From positions 1-64,000 of the forward strand of contig CANCJJ010000008.1 in assembly GCA_947378305.1 (NCBI GenBank): a stretch of 64,000 nucleotides of DNA. The letters run 5' to 3'. A program made the translations under genes and the position numbers. Positions within the stretch are counted from its first letter, which is position 1; every line of letters begins with the position of its first letter. The notes under the pieces were generated by a model. The model was given only the letters and a program-made list of their open reading frames with translations. It made no database searches and was not told the origin of the DNA. The stretch comes from Phenylobacterium aquaticum (GTDB lineage: Bacteria > Pseudomonadota > Alphaproteobacteria > Caulobacterales > Caulobacteraceae). Below, in pieces: positions 1 to 8,559 of this stretch.

Positions 1-116
1 ACGGTGGATGAGCCCGCAGCCCAGACATAGTCTCGGGCGGCAAACGCCGGGCTGGTCACAGACAACAGGGCCAAGGCCGCGGAACATCCGAGCAGGGTCT
101 GGGGCATCAGTTTCAT
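1..116 (-). CDS. PstS-like phosphate ABC transporter substrate-binding protein, N-terminus only (continues beyond window start)
   Basis: Reverse-strand translation MKLMPQTLLGCSAALALLSVTSPAFAARDYVWAAGSSTV: signal peptide followed by the (V/A)GSSTV motif typical of PstS-family proteins. Confidence 0.65.
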   Translation of the reverse strand, partial: MKLMPQTLLGCSAALALLSVTSPAFAARDYVWAAGSST

Positions 117-414
117 AGGCACACTCTCCGGTCTCATCAGGAATTAAAAGCCAATTTGCCAGCACATTTGGAATGATTTGATCCATGCACTTCAGGCTGG
201 GCTTGGCCATCAGGCGTCCCAAGGTAGTCCAGGGAAGAGATGCCCTCAACCTGCCAGATCAAGATGCGGTCCCGAACCTTGGTCCAGATAAAGACCCGGT
301 TCGATAGCAAATTTATGACGCCATGTGACAGGCGCAGGTCGGGAAGGGGCCAAATTGTTCACGGAGACCGTCCCAGACACGTGGGCACAGTCTCCGCCAA
401 CCCCAAGGTCAGAT

Positions 415-2727
415 TTAGAAATTCACCTTGGCGGACACCTGGAAGTTCCGCTCCGGCTGATAGTAATACTGATCATAGGGACTGTTCTTCGGCTTGATCG
501 CCGTCACCTGCTGGCTGTCGGTCAGGTTGTAGATGGCCGCTTCAATCCGATAACGATCAAAGGTGTAGGCAAGGGTCAGGTCCACTGAGTGGTATCCGTT
601 AATGACATAGGCAGAGGGCTCACCCTCCGCGGCCCACTGCTTGCCCGTATATTTGTCGGCAAGAGAGACCGACCAGTGCTCATTCTGGAACAGGGCGCCC
701 AGAGCGGCTGTTGATGTCGGCGCATTGGCGATTTGTTTTCCGCCCGTCAGGACGACCGAGGTGCCCCCCACCGTCGCCGAACCGCCTTCGGCCTTGGCCG
801 AGTTCAAGGAGGCATTGGCAAAGGCAAACAGCCCCTTGCCGACGTTGTAGGTCACCTGCCCCTCAATGCCCTTATAGATGGCACCGCCGAGGTTATAATA
901 CTGCACTTCAGTACCGCCGGTTGACAGGGGTACAGTTGCTGTCTGAATTTTGTTCACAAATTTGATGTAATAGATATCCGCATCAAAGGTAATTTTCGAT
1001 CCGTGATAGACGATACCCGACTGGTAGTTGGTGGATTCCTGCGGGTGAAGGTCGTTGAGGTTCGGATTAACCTTCTGGGTCACGCTGATGTCGGGCAGCA
1101 GGAAGCCTGTGGCGTACTGGGCATAGGCAGACATATTGTCGCGAAGCTTGTAGTTCGCCGTCAGGAAATAGAGCGTCTTGGCGAAGGTCTTCGACCCGTG
1201 GAAGGGAAGGCGTGAGCTCTGGTTCACATCCGCATCGACGGTGATTTTTTCACTGACATATTTCACGCCGGGGGTAATCGTCAGGTCTGGCGTGACATTC
1301 CACTCAACGTCGACAAAGGGTTCATACTGCTCCCAGCCCGAGTTCTGCAGATATTCGAGATATTGCGGGACACCAGCCAAAACTTTTTGGCGGTAATCGA
1401 CCGTATATCCCGTCAACCCGAGACCAAGAGTCGCATCATAGTCATATCGCGCCCGGGGACCGGTATCGGCCTTTTCCAGCCAGAGCCCGGTCTTGATCTT
1501 GCCGAAGGGCATGTCCTGGTCCAGGTGCAGGATATTGCCGTAAATCTTGTAGACATTTAGCTTGGTATAGCCGGGGATATGCCCATTGACGACCGGCTTG
1601 CCACCCGGCGCATAGGTGATCTGAAGACCCTTCTTTGCGGCAATATCTGCTGGCGAGAGGGTCGGATCGAGGGCCGATTCCGTGTCATTCTTGTAGTAGT
1701 AGGAATAGAGGGTATTTTCGAGCTTCAGGGTCGGCGTGATCTCGCCCGTCAGCTTGGCATAGTTGAAATAGGTGTGCTTGGTGACGACATTGTACCGGTA
1801 ATAGGTCGGGCTGTTGGGATCATCGGTCAAAGCGAAGTTCTTGCCGTAGAGGCCCACCTGGGTGAGCGTCGCGCCTGCGCTGTCATTGGTGTAGACCTTG
1901 GTATAGTTCCAGGTCCCGAGCACCGTCAGATCCCAGTTTTCCCAAAGCGGGAACACAGCCCGGACCAGCTGATTATTGGCATCGGCATTATTATGCGTCA
2001 GATAACCATCGGTTTTCAGTTCCTGCAGATTAAACAGGAAGCGCGCCCCGTTGAGCTCCGGAACCTTGCCCGTGCTCACCTTCGTCACCGACATGAAGGT
2101 ATTCCAGGAGCCCGCGGTCAGGGACTGAGAACCAACGAAGGTGTCGCTGACCTCAGGCGAGAAGAGGTTTAGCGATCCGCCAAAGCTCGCCACGCCCAGC
2201 TGGGACGCCCCGCCCGGGCCACGATCCACCACGACGGCCCCGATGGTCGAAGACGGGAAGAAGGAGGTCGAATGGTGCGTGGGGCCATTGGCATCTCCCC
2301 ATGGAATTCCATCATAGGTAATGTTGTATTCGCCATCCTTGAACCCTCTCAGGGTTGTCTTGGCTTCACCAAGGCCCGGACCGTTCGTCGAGGTTCCCGA
2401 AACACTTGGCGAGAGATTGACGATCTGGGTGTAGTCCGCTGTCACGGGAATGAATTGATCAATGGTCTTGCGGTCAATGATCGACTGGGGCTGGGTTGCC
2501 TTCAGCGAGGCCTTGCTCGGCGCAGCGGCTGTGGCTCCGGCGGAGCCGGTAATGACCAGTTCGTCAACCTGACGACCATAATCCGGATTTTCAGGGTCAA
2601 TTCGAACCGACTTCGCCTCAGCGGCGAGACTAGAGTTGGCCATGCAGGCCAGAGCCAGCGTTATGGCAGATCCGGCCATCCAAATGGTCTGGCGCTTCCG
2701 CGTCCCTGAAATGTCCGACATGCCCAT
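415..2727 (-). CDS. TonB-dependent receptor
   Basis: 770 aa; signal peptide, VDELVITGS TonB-box-like region, plug-domain motifs, C-terminal beta strand ending in F (FQVSAKVNF). Confidence 0.9.
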   Translation of the reverse strand: MGMSDISGTRKRQTIWMAGSAITLALACMANSSLAAEAKSVRIDPENPDYGRQVDELVITGSAGATAAAPSKASLKATQPQSIIDRKTIDQFIPVTADYTQIVNLSPSVSGTSTNGPGLGEAKTTLRGFKDGEYNITYDGIPWGDANGPTHHSTSFFPSSTIGAVVVDRGPGGASQLGVASFGGSLNLFSPEVSDTFVGSQSLTAGSWNTFMSVTKVSTGKVPELNGARFLFNLQELKTDGYLTHNNADANNQLVRAVFPLWENWDLTVLGTWNYTKVYTNDSAGATLTQVGLYGKNFALTDDPNSPTYYRYNVVTKHTYFNYAKLTGEITPTLKLENTLYSYYYKNDTESALDPTLSPADIAAKKGLQITYAPGGKPVVNGHIPGYTKLNVYKIYGNILHLDQDMPFGKIKTGLWLEKADTGPRARYDYDATLGLGLTGYTVDYRQKVLAGVPQYLEYLQNSGWEQYEPFVDVEWNVTPDLTITPGVKYVSEKITVDADVNQSSRLPFHGSKTFAKTLYFLTANYKLRDNMSAYAQYATGFLLPDISVTQKVNPNLNDLHPQESTNYQSGIVYHGSKITFDADIYYIKFVNKIQTATVPLSTGGTEVQYYNLGGAIYKGIEGQVTYNVGKGLFAFANASLNSAKAEGGSATVGGTSVVLTGGKQIANAPTSTAALGALFQNEHWSVSLADKYTGKQWAAEGEPSAYVINGYHSVDLTLAYTFDRYRIEAAIYNLTDSQQVTAIKPKNSPYDQYYYQPERNFQVSAKVNF

Positions 2728-2837
2728 AAATTAAGCTCCGAATTAGACGCCGGAATCGTTCCGGCTACTCAACAAGGTTCGGGGCTCAAGAAGCTCGTAG
2801 TTACTTTTTTATCAAATCACAGTTTTTAATCATATTT

Positions 2838-2855
2838 ACGACAGATCGATGACAT
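2838..2855 (-). promoter_or_regulatory. Putative Pho box (PhoB site) upstream of the TonB-dependent receptor
   Basis: Reverse strand ATGTCAT-CGAT-CTGTCGT: two 7-mers close to CTGTCAT/C with a 4-nt spacer (11-nt period), about 110 nt upstream of the start codon. Confidence 0.5.
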
Positions 2856-2885
2856 AATTACTGTTTGTGAATATTTTTCATAAAA

Positions 2886-4202
2886 TTACTTCAGCCGATC
2901 ATAACCGAATACGTAGAGTCTATTTTGTCCCGATTTGTCTGAGACGAAGTCGTTATCATTGGACACGAAGAGGGTGTGTAACTTCCTCTTGTTGAGGGTG
3001 ATGTCAGGCCCGAAGGAGAGGCCTTCCATCTTGGCCGGGACCGCTTCGATCGGCGTGCCATTTGCGACCAGGGCCTCAACAATGTCGAGAACCTGTGACT
3101 TGTCGACAACAGCCGCCAGAGACGCCTCGCCACTCAGATGGGTAATATCCACGGCCCTCGCCAAATCGATCCGATAGAGCTTCTTTGTAACGGCCGGGGG
3201 ATCTTCCCCCAGCCCCCTGCCATCGCGCTCAAGAACCAGAAATTCATGGCTGTTGATGGCCAGGATTTCACTGACCCCAGATCCGTCGGTCAAGAGATAC
3301 CCGAATTGATGAACACGGCCGCTCGCAATGTCGATGACATTCAGGCGAATGAGTTTCTTGGTCGCGGGGATCGCCAGGTCCTGCTCCAAGGCCGCCTGCA
3401 TGGCCCCGACCAAAACCTTGCCGTCTGGCGTGAGGGCTAGACCCTCCATCCCCTTGTTCGCCACCCGGCCACGTCGATTTGCCTGGATCTCGACATCGGC
3501 GACGGCCGAAAGCGTGCTAGCGGCAAGGTTTTCCGGCAGGGCGAATGTCTTGATCAGTCGGCCGGATGCGCGATCAAACTGCCGCAGATAGGGGCCATAT
3601 TCGTCGGAGATAAAGACACTCCGGCCATCCTTGGACAGGCGGATCGCCTCAGGGTCAAATCGCGCATCCTTGTCTCGCCGTGCCTGGGGCGCGGCCGAGA
3701 AATTGTCAGCACGCCCGGAGAAATAGAACCTGTCAGTCCGGTTTGAATTGGGCTCACCGCGCCCAACCGATCCTGCGCCGGGGCTATAGGCCAGCGGGGC
3801 AGAACTGTAGAGCAGGGTCGTGCCCACGAGCTCCGGGGTCACGCGGAGGGGAAGCTCACCCTGCGTCTTCTGGGGAGAAAGACGGATATTCAGGGTGTGG
3901 AATCGCGAGACGTAACTGGTTGTGTCACTGATAGCCGGATTATAGGGCATGGCATTTGGACCGCGGTCAGGGAGCGCCAGGAAGACACCCTTGCCCGCAT
4001 AGTCCAGACCCGAGCCAATCCCGCCCAACAGATTTGCAGCCTGACCGTTTTCCAGGGTGAAGGTCTGCCCTGAAAGGTCCATGCCCGGACCTGCCTTGCT
4101 GCCGTTCAGCGTGCCTATTCCGAGAAGTCGCACTTCTGAATGAGATGGCACCCCCGTTGCGAGCAGACCAATGGCAAGGGCGCAGACGAGGACGGGGCGC
4201 AT
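2886..4202 (-). CDS. Esterase-like activity of phytase family protein
   Basis: Signal peptide from MRPVLVCALAIGLLATGVPSHS; LDYAGKGVFLALPDRGPNA and SKDGRSVFISDEYGPYL motifs typical of the phytase-like esterase domain. ORF extends to 4271 but 4202 is the likelier start. Confidence 0.8.
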   Translation of the reverse strand: MRPVLVCALAIGLLATGVPSHSEVRLLGIGTLNGSKAGPGMDLSGQTFTLENGQAANLLGGIGSGLDYAGKGVFLALPDRGPNAMPYNPAISDTTSYVSRFHTLNIRLSPQKTQGELPLRVTPELVGTTLLYSSAPLAYSPGAGSVGRGEPNSNRTDRFYFSGRADNFSAAPQARRDKDARFDPEAIRLSKDGRSVFISDEYGPYLRQFDRASGRLIKTFALPENLAASTLSAVADVEIQANRRGRVANKGMEGLALTPDGKVLVGAMQAALEQDLAIPATKKLIRLNVIDIASGRVHQFGYLLTDGSGVSEILAINSHEFLVLERDGRGLGEDPPAVTKKLYRIDLARAVDITHLSGEASLAAVVDKSQVLDIVEALVANGTPIEAVPAKMEGLSFGPDITLNKRKLHTLFVSNDNDFVSDKSGQNRLYVFGYDRLK

Positions 4203-4237
4203 GGTGGACTCCAGAATCAGAAACAAGGGACACTCTT

Positions 4238-4255
4238 GTCCCAGTTTTGTGACAC
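4238..4255 (-). promoter_or_regulatory. Possible degenerate Pho box upstream of the phytase-like gene
   Basis: Reverse strand GTGTCAC-AAAA-CTGGGAC; 11-nt period, about 3 mismatches over the two 7-mers; about 36 nt upstream of the 4202 start. Confidence 0.35.
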
Positions 4256-4295
4256 TTTTTCGCAAGCCCAAGCGGCGGGTGAGCGGTCCTTCGGA

Positions 4296-5102
4296 CTAGA
4301 GTAGTCTGGATCGTATCGTCTGGCTCAGCAGGTCGATCAGGGTCACCGCCACGACGATGACGATGGAGATGGCCGCCGTCAGGGAATAGTTGAAGCTATT
4401 CATGCTGTCGAACAGGATCTGGCCAATACCGCCCGCCCCGATCAGGCCCAGGACGGTGGCGCTCCGGCTGTTGGATTCGAAACGGTAGAGGGCATAGGAG
4501 GTCCACAAGGGCGCCACCTGAGGGATAACACCCCAAACCACTTCCTGAAGCGGCGCCGCACCCGTAGCCCGGACTCCCTCGACGGGGCCCCGGTCGATGG
4601 ACTCGACAGCCTCGGCAAACAGCTTGGCCAGAACCCCGCCCGTGTTCAGCGACAAGGCCAAGACCCCGGCAAACGGACCCAGTCCGACGGCGACCAGAAA
4701 TGCCGTACCAATGACCAGGTCGGGCACGGAGCGAATAAGGTCCATGGCCCGGCGCACGGGCAACTGGATAAAGGGCGGTGCCACATTACGCGCCCCCAGA
4801 AGACCCATGGGCACGGCCAGGACAATCGCCAGGGAGGTGCCCCAGAGCGCCATTTGAATCGTCAGCCACATCTTGCCAATCAGGTCCCGCCACCCGGAAA
4901 AATCCGGATGCAGGAAGCCAGACGCGAACTGCCTCATGTTTTCGGAATTCGCAAACAGGAGGGGAAACTTGCTGATTTCCGCCGGACCGAAGGACACGAT
5001 CAGCATGACAATGATCCCGCCCCAGAGGGCCAGATCAAACAGTCTTTGTCCCAGGGGCCGGGTCGGCGGCAGGAGGGGGGCTGAGGGGCTCGAAGACGTC
5101 AT
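4296..5102 (-). CDS. phnE: Phosphonate ABC transporter permease PhnE
   Basis: Multi-TM permease; DLIRSVPDLVIGTAFL and GLIGAGGIGQILFDSMNSFNYS typical of PhnE; adjacent to phnD and phnC. Confidence 0.9.
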   Translation of the reverse strand: MTSSSPSAPLLPPTRPLGQRLFDLALWGGIIVMLIVSFGPAEISKFPLLFANSENMRQFASGFLHPDFSGWRDLIGKMWLTIQMALWGTSLAIVLAVPMGLLGARNVAPPFIQLPVRRAMDLIRSVPDLVIGTAFLVAVGLGPFAGVLALSLNTGGVLAKLFAEAVESIDRGPVEGVRATGAAPLQEVVWGVIPQVAPLWTSYALYRFESNSRSATVLGLIGAGGIGQILFDSMNSFNYSLTAAISIVIVVAVTLIDLLSQTIRSRLL

Positions 5103-5105
5103 GGT

Positions 5106-6167
5106 CTATTGTGCTGTCAGCGGCTGGCCGGTCTTGGCCTGAAGGGCGGCCGCCTCGGCATTGACCGCATCCAGACTCTTTTGTGCAGTTGCGATCTTGG
5201 CCGGGTCCTTGGCAGACCTGGCCTCCATGAGAAGTTCAGAGGCCTCCATCTGGCGAACCGGCAGGAGGTGGTTGTCGTCGGCAGGCTTGAAGCCCCCAAT
5301 CGAAATCTTGGCCAGTAGGCCGCGCTGGCGGTCCGCCTCGGGGCTATCGCCCTGGGCATAGGTCAGGAAGAACTGGCGAAGCTTTTCCTTCACCGCGGGA
5401 TCGAGATCCTTGCGCCAGATAATCGGATCTTCCGGCAGGCGTGGGGAGGTCCAGATGACGCGGACCTTGTCACCGATCGTGGGCTCCCCCTTGGCGGCGC
5501 GCTCGGCATCCCGCTCGCGCTGGAGGCGAAGCGAGGTTGTATTTCCGGTGCCTGCATCCAGCATGCCGCTGGCGACACCGACAAGATTGGCATTGTGATT
5601 GGCCGACTTCACGGTCTTGAAGCAGGTCTGGATATCAATGCCCTTAGGGCCAAACAGATAGGCCTTGGGCGCAAGCGTTCCCGAGGTCGACTTGGCATCG
5701 CCAATGCCAAAATTCAGGCTGCGGTCGCACTTCAGAAGGTCGTCCAGGGTCAGCTTGCTCTTGGCCGGCACCAGTATAACCGAGTTATAGCCATCATCCC
5801 CGCTGGGATCGAAGGTCCGGGCAAAAACCTCACCACCGGAGCGGCGGACCGCTTCAAGGCCAGACAGGTTGGTGAACCAGCCAAAATGGGTCTGCTTGAA
5901 CCGCATGGCCTCGACCAGTGCCGTATAGTTGGCGCCAATATAGGGAACGATTTTAAGCCCCGTGGCCTTCTCCATGTCGGCAATGATCGGCAGCCAGAAG
6001 GCTTCGAGGCTGGAGGCACTTTCCGGTGCAACAATGGAAAATTTCAGGGTCCCCTTGGCCCCGTCCGAGGCCACTTGCTCGGGCTTGCTACAACCGGCCA
6101 GGGTGACAGCCCCCAGACCGGCAGCGGTCAGAATGAAGTTTCGACGTGCGAAGTTTTCAACGGTCAT
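5106..6167 (-). CDS. phnD: Phosphate/phosphite/phosphonate ABC transporter substrate-binding protein PhnD
   Basis: Signal RRNFILTAAGLGAVTLAGC (twin-arginine and lipobox-like); PhnD-type motifs GANYTALVEAMRF, DDGYNSVILVPAKS, FGIGDAKSTSGTLAPKAYLF. Confidence 0.9.
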   Translation of the reverse strand: MTVENFARRNFILTAAGLGAVTLAGCSKPEQVASDGAKGTLKFSIVAPESASSLEAFWLPIIADMEKATGLKIVPYIGANYTALVEAMRFKQTHFGWFTNLSGLEAVRRSGGEVFARTFDPSGDDGYNSVILVPAKSKLTLDDLLKCDRSLNFGIGDAKSTSGTLAPKAYLFGPKGIDIQTCFKTVKSANHNANLVGVASGMLDAGTGNTTSLRLQRERDAERAAKGEPTIGDKVRVIWTSPRLPEDPIIWRKDLDPAVKEKLRQFFLTYAQGDSPEADRQRGLLAKISIGGFKPADDNHLLPVRQMEASELLMEARSAKDPAKIATAQKSLDAVNAEAAALQAKTGQPLTAQ

Positions 6168-6958
6168 TTGGGCGTTCCCTCCCAGAATACATCTTCGAAC
6201 TCAGGTCCGTAGATATCGACAAGCTGCTTGTGCTCAAGCCCTGAGGCCGGGCCGTCATAGACAATTTCACCGGCCTTGAGGGCCACGACCCGGTCGCAAT
6301 ACCGCAGGGCATAATCGACCTGGTGCAGGGTCACGACCACGGTCAGGCCATCCGTGCGGTTCAGGTCCCTAAGGATATCCATGACCTTGCGCGCCGAAAC
6401 CGGATCGAGGGAGGCGACGGGCTCGTCCGCCAGAATGATCTTGGCCTTCTGGACCAGGGCGCGCGCAATGGCACCCCGCTGCTGCTGACCGCCGGACAGG
6501 GTATTGGCCCTCTGGGCGGCATAGTCCGCCACGCCAACCCGGGCCAGTGCCGCCATGGCCGCCAGCTGGGTTTCCTGGGGCCAGGCTCCGAACAGGCCGC
6601 GCAAAAAGGAAATCCGTCCAAGGGACCCAAGCGCCACATTCGTAAACAGGGACAGCCGGCCCACCAGATTGAACTGCTGGAAAATGAATCCGATGCGGAT
6701 GCGGGCGTCGCGCACCCGCCCCGAGATACGGCCATCAGACTGGACAGGCTGGCCAAAGGCTTCGATGACCCCCACACCGGGGTCAATGGTCTGAAGCCCG
6801 GAAATCGACCTCAGAAGGGTGGACTTGCCCGAGCCCGACGGGCCGATCAGGGCAATCATCTCCCCACGGCCGACCGTGAGGCTGACTCCCTTGAGCGCCT
6901 TGCGTGCGCCAAAGGTCTTTGAGATGTCCCGCGCGGACAGAACTGCGGCATCAGTCAT
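6164..6958 (-). CDS. phnC: Phosphonate ABC transporter ATP-binding protein PhnC
   Basis: Walker A GPSGSGKST, signature LSGGQQQR, Walker B ILADEPVASLD; overlaps the phnD start by 4 nt. Confidence 0.9.
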   Translation of the reverse strand: MTDAAVLSARDISKTFGARKALKGVSLTVGRGEMIALIGPSGSGKSTLLRSISGLQTIDPGVGVIEAFGQPVQSDGRISGRVRDARIRIGFIFQQFNLVGRLSLFTNVALGSLGRISFLRGLFGAWPQETQLAAMAALARVGVADYAAQRANTLSGGQQQRGAIARALVQKAKIILADEPVASLDPVSARKVMDILRDLNRTDGLTVVVTLHQVDYALRYCDRVVALKAGEIVYDGPASGLEHKQLVDIYGPEFEDVFWEGTPK

Positions 6959-7099
6959 GGATGTCGAAATTTCCTCAGTCTCGCCCAAGGCAAGACGAAA
7001 AAGTTCCAATGTCTTGCGTTGGCTTCATGACACGGGGGTTTGCAGCGGTCTAGTCCCAGCCCGGCCTGAATTGGGTCGCTTCAACCAAAGGGCTTTACA

Positions 7100-8458
7100 T
7101 TGGTTAGAGAAGTCCCTATTTCGCACGGCTCCGGCGGACCCGATGTCCTCAAAAGCGCTGCTAACGCCGGATTGGGTTCAACAATACGTTGGGGGTTGCG
7201 TGAGGTGCACAGGTACCATACGCCCCTGGACCTGGTCCGTGAGCGGTCACCGGAGCATCCAGTCGCCATAGCGCGTCCGGATGTGGTGGCTCTAGCGGCG
7301 CGCTGGTTCCAGGATAAATTCAAGGGCGATATTTTTTACGCTGTTAAGGCGAACCCTTCGCCATGGGTGATCGAAACCCTGGCCGCAAATGGGGTCGCCT
7401 CATTCGACGTCGCCTCTATTGCCGAGGTCGAACTGGTTGCGCAGCATGCGCCAGGGTCACGCATGGCCTTCATGCACCCGGTCAAGAACCGCAAGGCCAT
7501 TGCCTCGGCCTATTTCGATCATGGTATCAAAACCTTTTCCCTCGATACCCATGAAGAGCTGGTCAAGATCCTGGCCGCGACCGAAGGGGCCAAGGACCTT
7601 AACCTGATTGTGCGCCTGGCCGTCCAGGCCGAGGGCGCTGCCTATTCCCTCGCCGGAAAGTTTGGCGTGGACACCCACAATGCCCCTGAACTTCTGCTGG
7701 CCACACGTCGTGCAACCCAGGACCTGATGGGCGTGTCCTTCCACGTCGGCAGCCAGTGCATGCGTCCGACGGCCTATCAGGCCGCCATGACCCAGGGCTC
7801 GCGCGCCTTGGTCCGCGCGGGCGTGTTTGCGGATGTGGTGGATGTCGGCGGCGGATTTCCGTCGGTCTATCCCGGCATGGTGCCCCCGGCCCTCGACGAC
7901 TATTTCGATTCTATCCAGCGCGGCTTTGCCGAAATGATGGTGCATGAAACCACCGAACTCTGGTGTGAGCCCGGTCGCGCCCTGGTGGCCGAAGCCTCGT
8001 CGATCATCACAAAGGTGGACCTTCGCAAGGGCGACGCCCTCTATCTCAACGACGGGGCCTATGGTGGCCTCTTTGATGCGGCCCATTCCAAGTGGCCCTT
8101 CCCGGTCAAGCTGATCCGCGAAGAAAACGGGCAAGCCTTCGAAGTGGACAGTCCCCTGAAGCCCTTCCGCTTTTACGGCCCCACCTGCGATGCCATCGAC
8201 TACATGCCCGGCCCCTTCTGGTTGCCCGACGACATTCGCGAGGGTGACTATATCGAGATCGGCATGATGGGGGCCTATGGCGTGGCCATGGCCACCCGGT
8301 TCAATGGGTTTGGCGACATCGAAACCGTGCGCGCAGACGATGCGCCCATGGCGTCCATGTATGGCCTGGCCCGTCGATCCATCCCGGTGCCGAAACCGGA
8401 AGCCCAGAATGTTGTCAAACTGTCTCGCGCCCGCAATAAGAAGCGGCGGCGGCGGTAG
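7100..8458 (+). CDS. Type III PLP-dependent (ornithine/lysine) decarboxylase
   Basis: YAVKANPSPWVIETLAANGVASFDVAS PLP-lysine region, GGGFPSVYPG, WCEPGRALVAEA motifs of fold-III ODC/LysA family. Exact start uncertain. Confidence 0.85.
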   Translation: MVREVPISHGSGGPDVLKSAANAGLGSTIRWGLREVHRYHTPLDLVRERSPEHPVAIARPDVVALAARWFQDKFKGDIFYAVKANPSPWVIETLAANGVASFDVASIAEVELVAQHAPGSRMAFMHPVKNRKAIASAYFDHGIKTFSLDTHEELVKILAATEGAKDLNLIVRLAVQAEGAAYSLAGKFGVDTHNAPELLLATRRATQDLMGVSFHVGSQCMRPTAYQAAMTQGSRALVRAGVFADVVDVGGGFPSVYPGMVPPALDDYFDSIQRGFAEMMVHETTELWCEPGRALVAEASSIITKVDLRKGDALYLNDGAYGGLFDAAHSKWPFPVKLIREENGQAFEVDSPLKPFRFYGPTCDAIDYMPGPFWLPDDIREGDYIEIGMMGAYGVAMATRFNGFGDIETVRADDAPMASMYGLARRSIPVPKPEAQNVVKLSRARNKKRRRR

Positions 8459-8559
8459 GACGAGCGGGTTCAGTACCAAAGCTTGGTGTGACCGGTCGCT
8501 CCGTCCCGGCCACACCCTTACATGTCGGACGGGCGCTCAAACTCCGGGATTATGAGAGA

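Noticed and set aside
315-331. ATGACGCCATGTGACAG as a Pho box for the PstS-like gene
   Set aside because: The two half-sites are 10 nt apart rather than 11, one has mismatches, and it is about 200 nt from the start codon; too weak to annotate.
7457-8515. 352-aa minus-strand ORF
   Set aside because: Lies antisense to the well-supported PLP decarboxylase; His/Gly-rich composition is typical of shadow ORFs in high-GC DNA.
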